A DNA stretch of 64,000 bases from Nothopassalora personata. Lineage: Eukaryota; Ascomycota; Dothideomycetes; Mycosphaerellales; Mycosphaerellaceae. This document shows positions 1-9,762 of this stretch, one piece after another. The stretch spans positions 62,001 to 126,000 of the forward strand of contig CM066298.1 in NCBI GenBank assembly GCA_033816765.1, written 5' to 3'. The number at the start of each line of letters is the position of its first letter. Within the stretch, counting starts at the first letter, position 1. Made by a program: the position numbers and the translations under genes. Below the pieces are notes generated by a model. The model saw only the letters and a list, made by a program, of their open reading frames with translations, did not search any database and was not told the DNA's origin.

Positions 1-2220
1 TTATTACTTATATAGACGATATATTAGTCTATACGAAAGGATCCCTTTAGAATTATATAAAACAAGTCTAGGACGTATTTGAACGACTTACGCGTTTAGG
101 ATTTAAGATAGTACCCAAGAAATGCGAATTCTATAAGAAAGAAGTTAAATTCTTAGGCTTTATTATTAGTACTATAGGGATAACAATCGATCCTACGAAA
201 ACATAGTTAATTAGAGAATAGCTAGAACTAAAAATAGTTAAGGACGTATAATTATTCCTTAGACTAGCGAACTACAACCGGAAATTCATTAAGGATTACA
301 TAAAGACAGTAGTACTAATAACGATACTTACGAGAAAAGACGTTACCTAGAAATAGGGAAAGGAATAGATTAAAGCATTTAAGAAACTTAAGGAATCATA
401 TGCTTTAGCCCCTACGCTTCTACTATTTAATAGTAGTAAGGAAGTCTACATCGAGACCGATACGTCTAATATAGTAATAGACGCGTGTCTAATATAGATA
501 CACGATAGGTAGAGACACCTAGTAGCCTATTACTCCCGGAAAATAACTATAGCGGAATAGAACTACGACATCTATAATAAAGAGCTTCTAGCTATTATTA
601 CTACTATATAACATTAGAGAGTATATATCGAGGGCCTACTGAAGTTAACGATTCTTTCTAACTATAAGAATCTTACGTACTTTACGACGACGAAAGAACT
701 TACCCGAAGGTAAGCCCGCTAGTTAGAGCTACTAGGATAGTATAAGTTCGAAATTAAATATACTCTAGAACGAGAGAACGGCCGCGCTAACGCGCTAAGC
801 CGAAGAAGCGACTATATAGAAGGAAAAGAACTAGTACAGTATAAAATACTAAAGACGAACCCCGAGGGAAGTCTTAGTACTAATATAAGAGAATTTAATA
901 ATATCGTACAAATATTAGGCGATAAGGAGGAACAATTCCTAATATTGTAAGGAAAATACTAAGTACTAAAGGATCGAGAAGAAGAATATATACAATAACA
1001 TTACGACGGACTAATATATAGATACCCTAGAACTTTAAAGACAATAGACCTAATATAACGTAGCTTCTCATTCCTATAGATAAGACTTAAGGTGTTACGC
1101 TACATTAAACAATACGTACACTACTAACGAAACAAGGCTACGAGACATGCAAAATACGGTTACCTACAGTTTAGGACACTACCGACGAGGCTATAGGACG
1201 AAGTTATAATAGACTTTATTACGAAACTCCTACCGTTAAGGGATTAAGTTACGAAATAACTATACGACATAATACTAGTTATAGTTAATAGACTTATAAA
1301 ATACGCACACTTTATTCCTACATTAGAAATATATAATATAGAGTAGCTCGGATACCTCGTACTAGATAGACTTATCTAATACTACGGATTCCCTTAAGCG
1401 TTTATAACGGATAGAGATAAAGTATTTATATCGAACTACTAGAAGATACTTATAGGAACAATCGGAATTAAGTATAAGCTATTAACAGTATATTGTCCGG
1501 AGATAGACGGATAAACCGAAAGGATAAACTAAACGCTAGAACAATATCTACGATACTACATTAACTACGTATAAGACAACTAGGTTTTATTACTACTAAT
1601 AGCGTAGATTGTACTAAACAACTACAAATTAGAGATAACTTTAACGACACTATTTTATACGAACTTTAGGAAAGATCCTACCCTATTTGGAACACCTAGA
1701 TTCTACCTATAAGCCGAAAGAGTAATCGTAACGATAGATACTCTTAAGGAAGTGCATAAAGAAACACGTAATGCGATCGAAGATATATAATATAAACTGT
1801 CTTAATAACGGTAAGATACGAGAAGATAGTACCTCTACTAAAAGAGGGGGATAAGGTCTATCTCCTTATAAAAAACTTAAGAATAAGAAGATAGACTAAG
1901 AAACTAGATTACGTTAAGGTCGGACCATTTTCTATCGATAAAGTTATAGGACTAGTTAACTACCGCCTACGACTACTACTAGACGCTAAAATCTACCTAG
2001 TCTTCTATATCTCTAAGTTAGAACCCGCGGACGCTAAAATACCTTACTAAGAAAGCTTCTATTTCGAGCTAGAAGTAGAAAACGAATTCGAAGTTAAAAA
2101 AATCCTAGATAAAAAGGGTTAGCAATACCTCGTTAAGCAGAAAGGATACGACGAATTAGAAAATACCTAGGAACTAAAACAATACCTACGAAACTATTAG
2201 TAAAAGATTAGAAAATACTA
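1..2220 (+). pseudogene. RIP-mutated Ty3/gypsy chromovirus pol remnant (family A, copy 1)
   Basis: Reading from base 3 gives a broken polyprotein. It starts inside reverse transcriptase with the catalytic YIDD motif (codons at 9-20) and the usual CEFYKKEVKFLGFIIS block near 124-170. RNase H follows (about 420-830; TDTSN, AYYSRK, ENGRANALSRR). Integrase lies at about 1000-1800 (ATRHAKYG, a DFITKLLP-like first Asp region, FITDRDKVF). A chromodomain-like tail lies at about 2090-2200 (QYLVKQKGYDELENT). Stops are nearly all TAG at places where CAG or TGG is expected, the signature of RIP. The 5' part lies outside the window. Family and domain order are clear. The element is dead, and no LTR follows it, so the 3' end is rearranged or differs from copy 2. 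Confidence 0.85.
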
Positions 2221-2271
2221 AAAATGGGTCTGCCGATAGACTAACGATAATCGATCTTACGGCCGACGAGT

Positions 2272-2344
2272 AACTAGGGTAGGAATCGAACCTACGACCT
2301 TAAGAGTATAGATAGCTTACGATCTACTACTAAGCTACCTAGCC
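2272..2344 (-). tRNA. Degenerate tRNA-like sequence (possible tRNA relic)
   Basis: The minus strand gives 73 nt with a 7-bp acceptor stem (GGCTAGG with CCTAGTT, two G-U pairs), TA at positions 8-9, and a perfect 5-bp T stem around the loop TTCGATT. GGTTCGATTCC is an exact pol III B box. The D arm is poor and the anticodon arm does not fold convincingly; CTC or CTT could be read near the loop. Transition damage of the RIP type would explain the weak arms. A relic or retroposon head is more likely than a working tRNA. Confidence 0.4.
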
Positions 2345-2558
2345 GATTAATAGAAATAGGGACATAACTTATAAAATAAATACCCTAATAAGTTTCTACT
2401 CCTAGGGACTCGCCCTAGGGCTCCGCCCTAGAAAGCGCCGCCTAGTCGTTTACGGGTATCTTTAGGATATCCGAAAAAGAAATAAGCGAAGGCAACACCT
2501 CTACCCCCGACGCCTACTTAAGAGACGCTAGCTCCTCGCGCGCCTCTTCTTCCTTAAG
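2345..2558. other. Short spacer, no gene seen
   Basis: CpG-containing spacer between the tRNA-like relic and the 769-bp repeat. It has a small CCTAGGG/CGCCCTAGGG palindromic patch near 2400-2430. The sequence up to about 2460 lacks CpA and TpG. I see no coding signal. Confidence 0.4.
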
Positions 2559-3327
2559 TCGTCCTATAGAGAGCGCCTTCACGCGGCGGACGACGTAAGT
2601 ATCTTCGTTACGACGAAGAGAAACTAAGACTCTCTCTCTCTCGAAAAATACAAGCCTACTCGACTCGAAACAAGAAAAGACAGGTCGGACGAACCGAACG
2701 AACGAGATACGCTCAAAATCTACAAACAAGAACTCCGGAACTGCGAGAAGGGAAAGCGACGTACATAGCGTACACGTCGCTCGAACAACGAAGGCGCTGT
2801 CTACCTGTCGTCCCGGCAAACCACGTAAACTGCCGGCTGGAACCAAGAGAGGCGTTTAGGGGCGCAAACCACGTATACTGCACGGCTGGAACCAAGAGAG
2901 GCCGAGGGGGGGACGACAGCGAGGCCACTGCGACCGAGGAGCTACACTCGAGACCGGAGAACGCGACTGGATTTGAAACAGAGGCAACGGGTGTTTCTTG
3001 GGATTTTGCTCGGTGCGTACGGGTACGGCCGGCTTGGCTTTTTAAAACAAGAACGAGACACGGGCGCAAAACTTGTCTCGCCCGGGGCAAGGCGACAAAC
3101 CGCAATTCTCGACAAGACACGACTACCGGGTACGCGCGTACTACGCCGCAATATATTCGATTTACGGTTCGAATAGCGAGCGTTGCTCGCATCTTTTAAG
3201 GAGTTTTTACGTCCGGGGTACGACGGGGCTTTTCTCCTTCTCTCAAATTTTGGTCTCGTTCTCGAGACCCGTGTTGCATAGTCTTTGACTCAAATAGCAC
3301 GTTAATGGAATAATCAATCAATCAATC
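2559..3327 (+). mobile_element. 769-bp retroposon-like element, copy 1
   Basis: Nearly identical in inverted orientation to 51530-52298. The only differences I noted are six versus five TC units near 2630 and the last tail bases. It starts TCGTCCTATAG and ends in a short AATC tandem tail (about 3311-3327), as SINE/LINE-type retroposons do. It is GC-rich and keeps CpA and TpG, so it arrived after the surrounding RIP. Inside, two imperfect ~40-bp repeats share GGCTGGAACCAAGAGAGGC (about 2832-2910). Several short ORFs exist on both strands but none resembles a known protein, and the 2-bp slip between copies breaks one of them, so it is probably non-coding. Copy 1 shows no clear target duplication; copy 2 does. 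Confidence 0.7.
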
Positions 3328-4369
3328 TCTAACCCATTTCCTAAGTAGGACTAGTATAGTATAGGTAGGTTATATCTTTACCGTAGAGAACTCGCTATTA
3401 GTAAAGAGCTCGTAAATAGGGCGCGGTACGTATTAGATAAATAGTTACGAGGTAACGACCTATTATAGCGTAATACGAGCCCTCGATAGTGAACGGAGCG
3501 TAGTACTTTAGGTTCAATTCCTATCTTCGCTCCTTAGTTTACTTAAACGTAAGCTCGCGTTACCTTAAAGTAGGCTGTTTTTTTACCCCTAGATCTTCTA
3601 AAATAATTCCGTAGGTTTCCTTTTAGTTCCTAGGTTATTTCTAATTTATTATATCTTTTAACGCTAACGCTAATAATAATACTAACGCGAAAATAAAATC
3701 TCCCTAATATAGACACTTTAATAGTATATCTTATGCGATTTTACGCGAGGATAATCCGGTCTCCTTTTTACGCCTCATAGCCGTAACGGAGATGCTAATA
3801 TACTAATCTCTTAAGCTACTACTATACCGTCTACTATAGACGAGATAGGAATACTAGCCTAGTAGCTAATCTAGGCGGTAAACCGCCTTAAAGTACTTAA
3901 TATTAATACTACTCTCGAGTTAATTCTAGAGTTTATAGTTATTAGCGATTAATTAGCTAGTAAGTAATAGCGGTATCTCTACTATACTAAATTATACTAA
4001 CTCTTATATAGGGAAGTCCTTAGTAATTAATACAATTTACGACATTTAGCTTCTATGTAATAAGGGTATATATACCCGGTGTCCGTACTAAATTAGTACT
4101 ACCTCCTTATAAGGGCAGCCTATAGCTAACCCTTATATGTAATGCGGCTATACCCGGCTTAGCATACCGCACGTAACGCGCATACGTACACTAGGAGACG
4201 CGTATAGCGTCTATAGAAGAAAGTAAGCTTTAGTTTATCTACGATTAGAAGATTGTAGGCGTGCTATACATTACGACATCCCCTTATAGCCTTACGGCCC
4301 TTATAGTTCTAAAGCTTCCCTTCGTTATAATCTATATACGCTAAAGAGCTAGATCGCGACGTATACGAC
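3328..4369. repeat. RIP-mutated DNA without recognisable gene
   Basis: CpA/TpG-poor sequence with heavy TA content. It holds a short tRNA-3'-half-like piece (3495-3533, B box GGTTCAATTCC) but no coherent reading frame that I can recognise. Most likely eroded transposon sequence. Confidence 0.5.
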
Positions 4370-4716
4370 GGCGAGTCGCCTACGCCGCCCCTAAGCCCTA
4401 GAGTATAGTAGTAGGCGCGTCGTGTAGCCTTAGTTACGAGAAGAGAGGCCTTACGGGCTAAGATTAAAGAGTAAGAGATATAGCGGGAGATCGAGCGGCT
4501 AGAGATCTTACGCGCTATAAGCGCACCGCCTCTAGAGCGTATAGGAGGGAGGAGAGAAAATTACCTCCCTACTATAACCCCTACCTCTATCTCTATAACT
4601 ACTAACGATAATATTATAGTACGAGGCGCGGCCGTAGCGTATACAACGCGACCGCGTCTAAAAGAGTGTTACGGAATAATTCCTATAGACCCTAGAATTA
4701 TAACGGTAAGATGAAC
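4370..4716 (+). pseudogene. RIP-mutated coiled-coil-like coding remnant
   Basis: One plus-strand frame is open apart from RIP-type TAG/TAA codons and ends at a TGA near 4714. It reads REALRAKIKE, then REIERLEILRAISAPPL, then a proline/threonine-rich part and TRPRLKECYGIIPI. The charged heptad-like part suggests a coiled coil, as in some Gag or LINE ORF1 proteins, but I cannot assign a family. The 5' limit is uncertain. Confidence 0.35.
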
Positions 4717-4719
4717 ACG

Positions 4720-5070
4720 TAACTTATCCTACCTAAGCGCTTAGACTTAGAGCAATTAGACTACTTATACTTAGACTAATTAGACTGCTTATGCTTAGAA
4801 TAATTAGACTAATTACCGAGATCTACGAATCTCCTTTATATTTAGGAACGCTAAGAACCCCTTATAGTTTCCAGGCGTTTAACTTACTGTTTAATATTAC
4901 TATTTAGAATATACTATAACCTAACCTCTACCTTACTACTACTTAGTCTTTATAAGACAAGATAGCTACTACTTTATTACTCTCCCTTAACTTCTTATCG
5001 GCCCGAGAACAAACCCAATTAAGCTTATCTTCTTAACTTGTAATATTATTAGGTTATACTAAACCTAATA
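4720..5070 (+). repeat. LTR of family A gypsy element (5' LTR, copy 2)
   Basis: The block from CCTTTATATTTAGGAACG (about 4833) to the end near AAACCTAATA (5070) recurs at about 16082-16308 and 50879-51115, always just before gag or after pol, which identifies it as an LTR. Upstream of this block each copy has its own short tandem repeats; here they are 20-25-bp units built on TTAGACTAATTAGACT (about 4735-4820). The upstream edge is not fixed. Confidence 0.65.
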
Positions 5071-5094
5071 GCTTTAAACGCCCTCTACGATAGG

Positions 5095-5973
5095 AGACCG
5101 ATAGAGTAAACGGGGAACACCCGCCCCTAGTAAAGTAAGTAGAGCCCGACGACCTTAGACCGCGAACGATGCTATTAATGCCTTAGCTACTTATATAGGT
5201 AACGACACCCTTAAGGTTAGTAAGCCGGAATACTACTATAGCGACTAAGACAAGTTCGACACTTAGGTCTCTTAGATAGACATGTACTTCTTATTTCACT
5301 CTATACCTAAGAACCTTAAGCCTATCTTTACTACTACCTTTTTAAGAGGACGAGTATAGTATTAGGTTAAACTATTCCTTAGGAAATACCTAGATAGTAA
5401 CGGAGAAGACAATGCCGACGGAATCTTTAGGTTATATAACTATCTTAAGTATACTATAAAGAGCGTCTTTAGTATCTCTAATAAGATTGCTACTATAGTT
5501 CGTATTATTTAGCATTTCACCTAGAAGACATCTACTACCGAATATACTACTAAATTTTAGGAATACGCGTAACTTACCGATTAGGACGACGAAGCACTTT
5601 AAGTTATGTACTAAAGATAACTAAAGGAGTATATTAAGGACGAGTTAATAAGGGACGGTCGGTAAATTAATAGCTTAGGCGACCTCGTTAGAGTTACGAT
5701 TAATCTTAATAATAAGCTCTATAAGAGAGCTATAGAACGACGATACGACTCTAAGGTATCCGGGAAAGATAGATATATACTAAGCTACGACAACCGTAAT
5801 AGAGGCTAATACGACAACTATAATAATAAGCCTAGGGACAAACCGTACTACGGACTACAGCTAATAGAACTCGACGTTACCGAGAAAGGTCGTAAGATTA
5901 GGAATAGTAACGGGAACAGAGCATCCCGGAGTTCGAAAGAGACACGAACTTACTACGGATATAGTAAACCTAG
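5095..5973 (+). pseudogene. RIP-mutated gag of family A gypsy element (copy 2)
   Basis: After the LTR a plus-strand frame reads as a Gag protein. Examples are LKPIFTTTFLRGRV, FRLYNYLKYTIKSVF and YGLQLIELDVTEKGRK, with stops of RIP type. It breaks at a zinc-knuckle-like YYGYSKPS, where cysteines appear turned into tyrosines. There the reversed LTR of a family B element begins (TAATGTC at 5974). The same gag at about 51150-53000 continues past this point. So the family A element was interrupted, and its pol appears to resume at 9763. Confidence 0.7.
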
Positions 5974-6367
5974 TAATGTCTACTAACTACCCTATATAGG
6001 CCTGTCTAAGTTGTGGTAGTGTAGAGTGGCGCTTATGTAAGTAGAGGTATTTGCCGGTCCCGGAACCGTAAAATCAGGTCACGTAACGAGCAGCGTAGTA
6101 GCTAGATAAAACAAGAGGATTAGCGGACCTAAACCCCTATGCCCTCTACTCGAGAGGTATAAATTAAATTGTTTCCTTAATGCTACGCTTACAATACTTA
6201 ACTGCGTAGTATATATCTTAATAGCTATACTAGGTCCCGCTAGCTTACCTAAATGTCCAATTAAACCTAAATGAAATTAGGGCAAGTTGGACCTAAGGGA
6301 CCCCCCCTCTAAACCTAAGGTTAATATAACTAAACCTAAGGTTAACATAACCAATTAGTCGTTAATA
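5974..6367 (-). repeat. RIP-mutated LTR of family B element (copy B-1)
   Basis: Reverse complement of the intact family B LTR (16673-17050). It starts TAATGTCTAC and ends GTCGTTAATA, and carries the same palindrome (near 6050-6077) followed by a mutated CACGTG box. Differences from the intact LTR are mostly CA or TG to TA. It borders the mutated third-gene region, so it is the 3' LTR of a minus-strand element. Confidence 0.8.
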
Positions 6368-6399
6368 TATCCTCCCCTATTACGAACCTGTCCTTAGGT

Positions 6400-9373
6400 T
6401 CTAAAGTAGTAAGCCCGGGCATTATAGGTAGCTTAGTTAGTCGCTATAAGCTAAGGTAGTCTTATAGTAGCATAGTAGCTCACCCTACTATTTAGCTTAA
6501 CATATAAGATGTTAGGCAGTCCTAGGGCCTACTAGCGATAGTTTATAAAGATCGAAAGGATCCTTCTAATAGAGACCGTGATAATGACGTTAATAACCGC
6601 GACTCGCATCCGTCGTACTATACTAACGTATGCTACGAAACTGGCGAGGGAATAGATAGCTATGTTAGCATTAATCGAGCGGGCTAGATGGTCGAATAAC
6701 GTAAACGCCACTCATAAGACAAGTGAGCGTTAGTACTAGTAACCTAATAAATCTAAAGACGAGTCTACCGCGTAGCTAGAAGGTAAGTTAAGGAAGATAA
6801 GTAACTATAAGAAACAAGTAAGATCTAAGGACTAGAAGCACCTGTACCCGAAGCATTAGAACTAGAATTAGAACTAGAATCAGAACTAGAATCCCATAGG
6901 CTATAGCTGTAGCCGGAAATCAACTAGAAACTAGGAGCCTATAGACCCGTACTAACTACTTAGTTCCACTTAGTCTTATATAACTCCTTTGTCTAGACCC
7001 ACTCGTTGTCGTAGCTAACACTAGTCTTACTAGACGCGTCCCTAAGTGGCTAGCTAGTAAAGTTCCTATAGTAGTTACGGAAGAAGCTCTTATTACGCCC
7101 TTCGCTTATGAAGCACATCTACTCGAGAGTAGTAACTAAGCTAAGCTACTTATCTATTAGTTTTATAGCTCGGACGCGCTAATTATACTTCTTATAGAAG
7201 AGCTTAGAGTCGAGGCGGACCGTAGCATTAAGCTACCTTCTAGCATTAAGGATGACTTCGTTATCGTTCTAAGACTTTAAACCCGCTAGGGCATCGGATA
7301 GAGGGCTAATGCTACTAAGGTATACGGCCGTAGGAAAAGGATAGCCGGGTACTAGGCGTCGATACTTAAACTCTATAGCGCTCTTACTTAGCGTCTTAAA
7401 GTTACGATAGAGGTCCATTACCTAGTGCATGCTCTAGCTTCTCTAGAGTTTAAGATAGTCGTCGTCGCGGATCTCGATAAAGTAAGGGTTAATCTAACGT
7501 AGTGTCCTCTTATATGCGGCCTACCTTATTAGAACGCCTATAGTAGTTACCCGCATTTACCTAGCGCTTAGGTCCTCTCTAAACTAGCTAATGCTGTTCT
7601 TACTTAGGTAATTCTAGACCCTAACCGAGAAGAATTGCTTAAATCGGCCGTCTTCTATATAGTCGTTAATCTAACACTACTAGATAAACTCTCTAGCATT
7701 CCCTTTCTTATAAAAACCGTGTAAAAACTCCGGCCTACTAGTGCCCTCTAAGTTAAGAGAGTATAGTATATTAAGCCGGTTACTAGTCTAGTAGTTTTCA
7801 ATTTCGAGGTTTAAGTCGACCCTAGTATACTACACTATAGTGTTCGCGTCACCCCCCTAATAAGCCCTATTAAAGCTAAAAATCGTAGGCCTAGGGAAGG
7901 AGATAAACCGAGTGTAGTATTAAGGGTATAGCGCCACTTATAAGAGCTACAGCCCGGGGTCTTGTCGCATAATCTATTAGCTTAGAGAATACTACATGTT
8001 CTAGTAGACGCCGCCGTTACTAACCTTATTTAATTCTCGTAGGTGTTATCGGTACACGTCGAATTCTCGACTTATTATCTCTCTAACTGTTTTAACCCGC
8101 GGTGCTAGTTTAGCGTTATTGTACTAGTATAGCATGTTACTATTAATATAGGTACCGGTGCTATTAAGATCGGCTTAGTTAGCTTTATCGATGCTAAATT
8201 TGTCGAGGATCTAGTTATAGTTAGCATACGTAACGATGCTACTCGTAGTACCGACTTTACCTCGAACGCGGAGGTAGCTAAGCGGGTTAATAGTCTTCTA
8301 ACTACGCTTATTAGGGCGAAACCACGACCCATTCTTTACCTTAATAGCTGAAAAACTCTTGCCTTTAAAGAGCTAGTCTTAGACCTTAAGCGCGCGCTCA
8401 CATAGGGTATTAGCGGTAATACCGGGATTCGTAATAAAGTAGAGGGCCTTATAGTAGAAATCTCGAACATGCTAATCGCACATTATAGCGCTAACCTTAC
8501 TATCCCTCTTAAGAACGTCCGAGATAGTATATTCGAGCATCTTAAGGCCCGCTATCCGGTACTTAGGTAGCTAGTTAATGCTATCTACATTAATCGAGTT
8601 TCTAAACTTAATACTATAGTACCGCTTATTATAGGTGCAGTTAGCGCGCTTAATCCGGAGGGCCTCGTCTTCTTATAGGATCTAATCCTTAAAGACTAAT
8701 ACATCCCTAAATATAGCCGAAGGTAACATAGTAAGTATCGGATTGCTATTCTTAGTTAGGGCCGGAGTAGATCGTAGGGTACTAACCGGTGTACCTAGCG
8801 GACTGCCTTCGCGTATAGGAGCGCCGTCTAGCGTTCGGTTAGGCGAGGATCGAGTAGGCGTAGTTATACCCTCACCTATACTCTCGCCTATACGGAGCTA
8901 CTTAAGTTAACTCGACTTACGACCGCCTCTCGATAGGACTATAGGCTAGGTAGAGGCTAGTAGTAGAGTTAGCGTAGTACTCTTTACACGTCCTTTACCT
9001 TTACTACCCGGTAGTAGCTAACGTAGCTAAGGCTATTATTAGCTAGATAGTCTAGGTTAAGCTATGCTATCCTCCGGGGACGCGGACTTCTTAGTAATAG
9101 TACCCTCTATAAAGTATAGAAGGCTATCCTTATAGACGGCTAGGCGGTGTCTTCTAATAATCTCCCTACTCTTAGCCGACTGCGGATTAATACTACGGGC
9201 TTTAGCCTCCGTATCGCACCGGGTAAGATTACTAGGCTCTAGAATTCGCTTACGATCTATGCCCTTACGGCCGATCCTTATACGCTAGATTAATGCCCTC
9301 TAAATTCTACTAATAGCTCTACTATAGTCTAGGTACTTATTAATAAAGGCCGTGAACTAGCGGCGCCCGCTGT
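6400..9373 (-). pseudogene. RIP-mutated ORF3 region of family B (copy B-1), truncated
   Basis: Aligns in reverse to the third gene of the intact element (24555-27288), from its stop codon up to roughly nucleotide 25060, where similarity ends at GCCCGCTGT (about 9373). The gene's N-terminal part, pol, gag and the other LTR are missing. The G run that breaks the intact copy is six long here (C run near 7852-7857), keeping one frame. An extra ~470 bp (about 6716-7197) codes in frame for a segment absent from the intact copy, including a Ser/Asn-rich repeat (near 6850-6900). Its own stops are RIP-type. Confidence 0.8.
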
Positions 9374-9762
9374 AACGGCCCATGGCCGCACAGCGAGTGA
9401 ACGTGGCGAGTTACGTGACCGGGCCCGGGCCGACCCGCGTGCCTCGGCTTGTATATTAACTTCTCGCGCCTCGCGCACCTCTTAGATAGCTTGTCTAACA
9501 ACTTCGTACTACCTAAGCAGGTGCCCTTACAATATAACTCCTTTCGGTCGCTTATTCCTAGGGAGTTAATCCTTTCCCATATTTGTATATAGAACGTCGT
9601 ACTTCGTATCTCGAGGCCTCCGCTTAAACCTAGCGCGGGCCTTTCTTTACCCGTACCTACATTCGGTAACGTTCCTAGATCTTCTACGTTTCTAAGTAGA
9701 GTACGCGGACGTGTTATATAACACATAATAAGCTTAAGTATTAACAGTAGTCTTCCGAACAT
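9374..9762. other. Unassigned segment between B-1 and family A pol
   Basis: The first ~130 bp keep CpA and TpG and are GC-rich (9374-9500, e.g. CCCATGGCCGCACAG), unlike both neighbours. The rest is intermediate. A minus-strand frame of 140 codons (9340-9762) runs through it, but it crosses the junction with B-1 and resembles nothing I know. It may be filler DNA at a deletion junction, or a fragment of a younger repeat. Confidence 0.4.

Noticed and set aside
2713..3192. 159-codon frame in the 769-bp repeat (also 51667-52146)
   Set aside because: Several overlapping frames exist on both strands with arginine/serine-rich translations, as expected from GC-rich non-coding DNA; no motif.
3495..3533. 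Possible tRNA gene on the plus strand
   Set aside because: Only acceptor-like ends and a T arm within 39 nt; D and anticodon arms are missing.
6840..6900. CRISPR-like or satellite array of GAACTAGAATTA units (also about 53868-53925)
   Set aside because: The units code in frame for a Ser/Asn repeat of ORF3 and have no spacers.
8105..8332. 75-codon frame beginning MGRGFAL, also seen at 55143-55370 and 26083-26310
   Set aside because: It is an alternative frame inside ORF3 of family B. It recurs only because all three copies are homologous.
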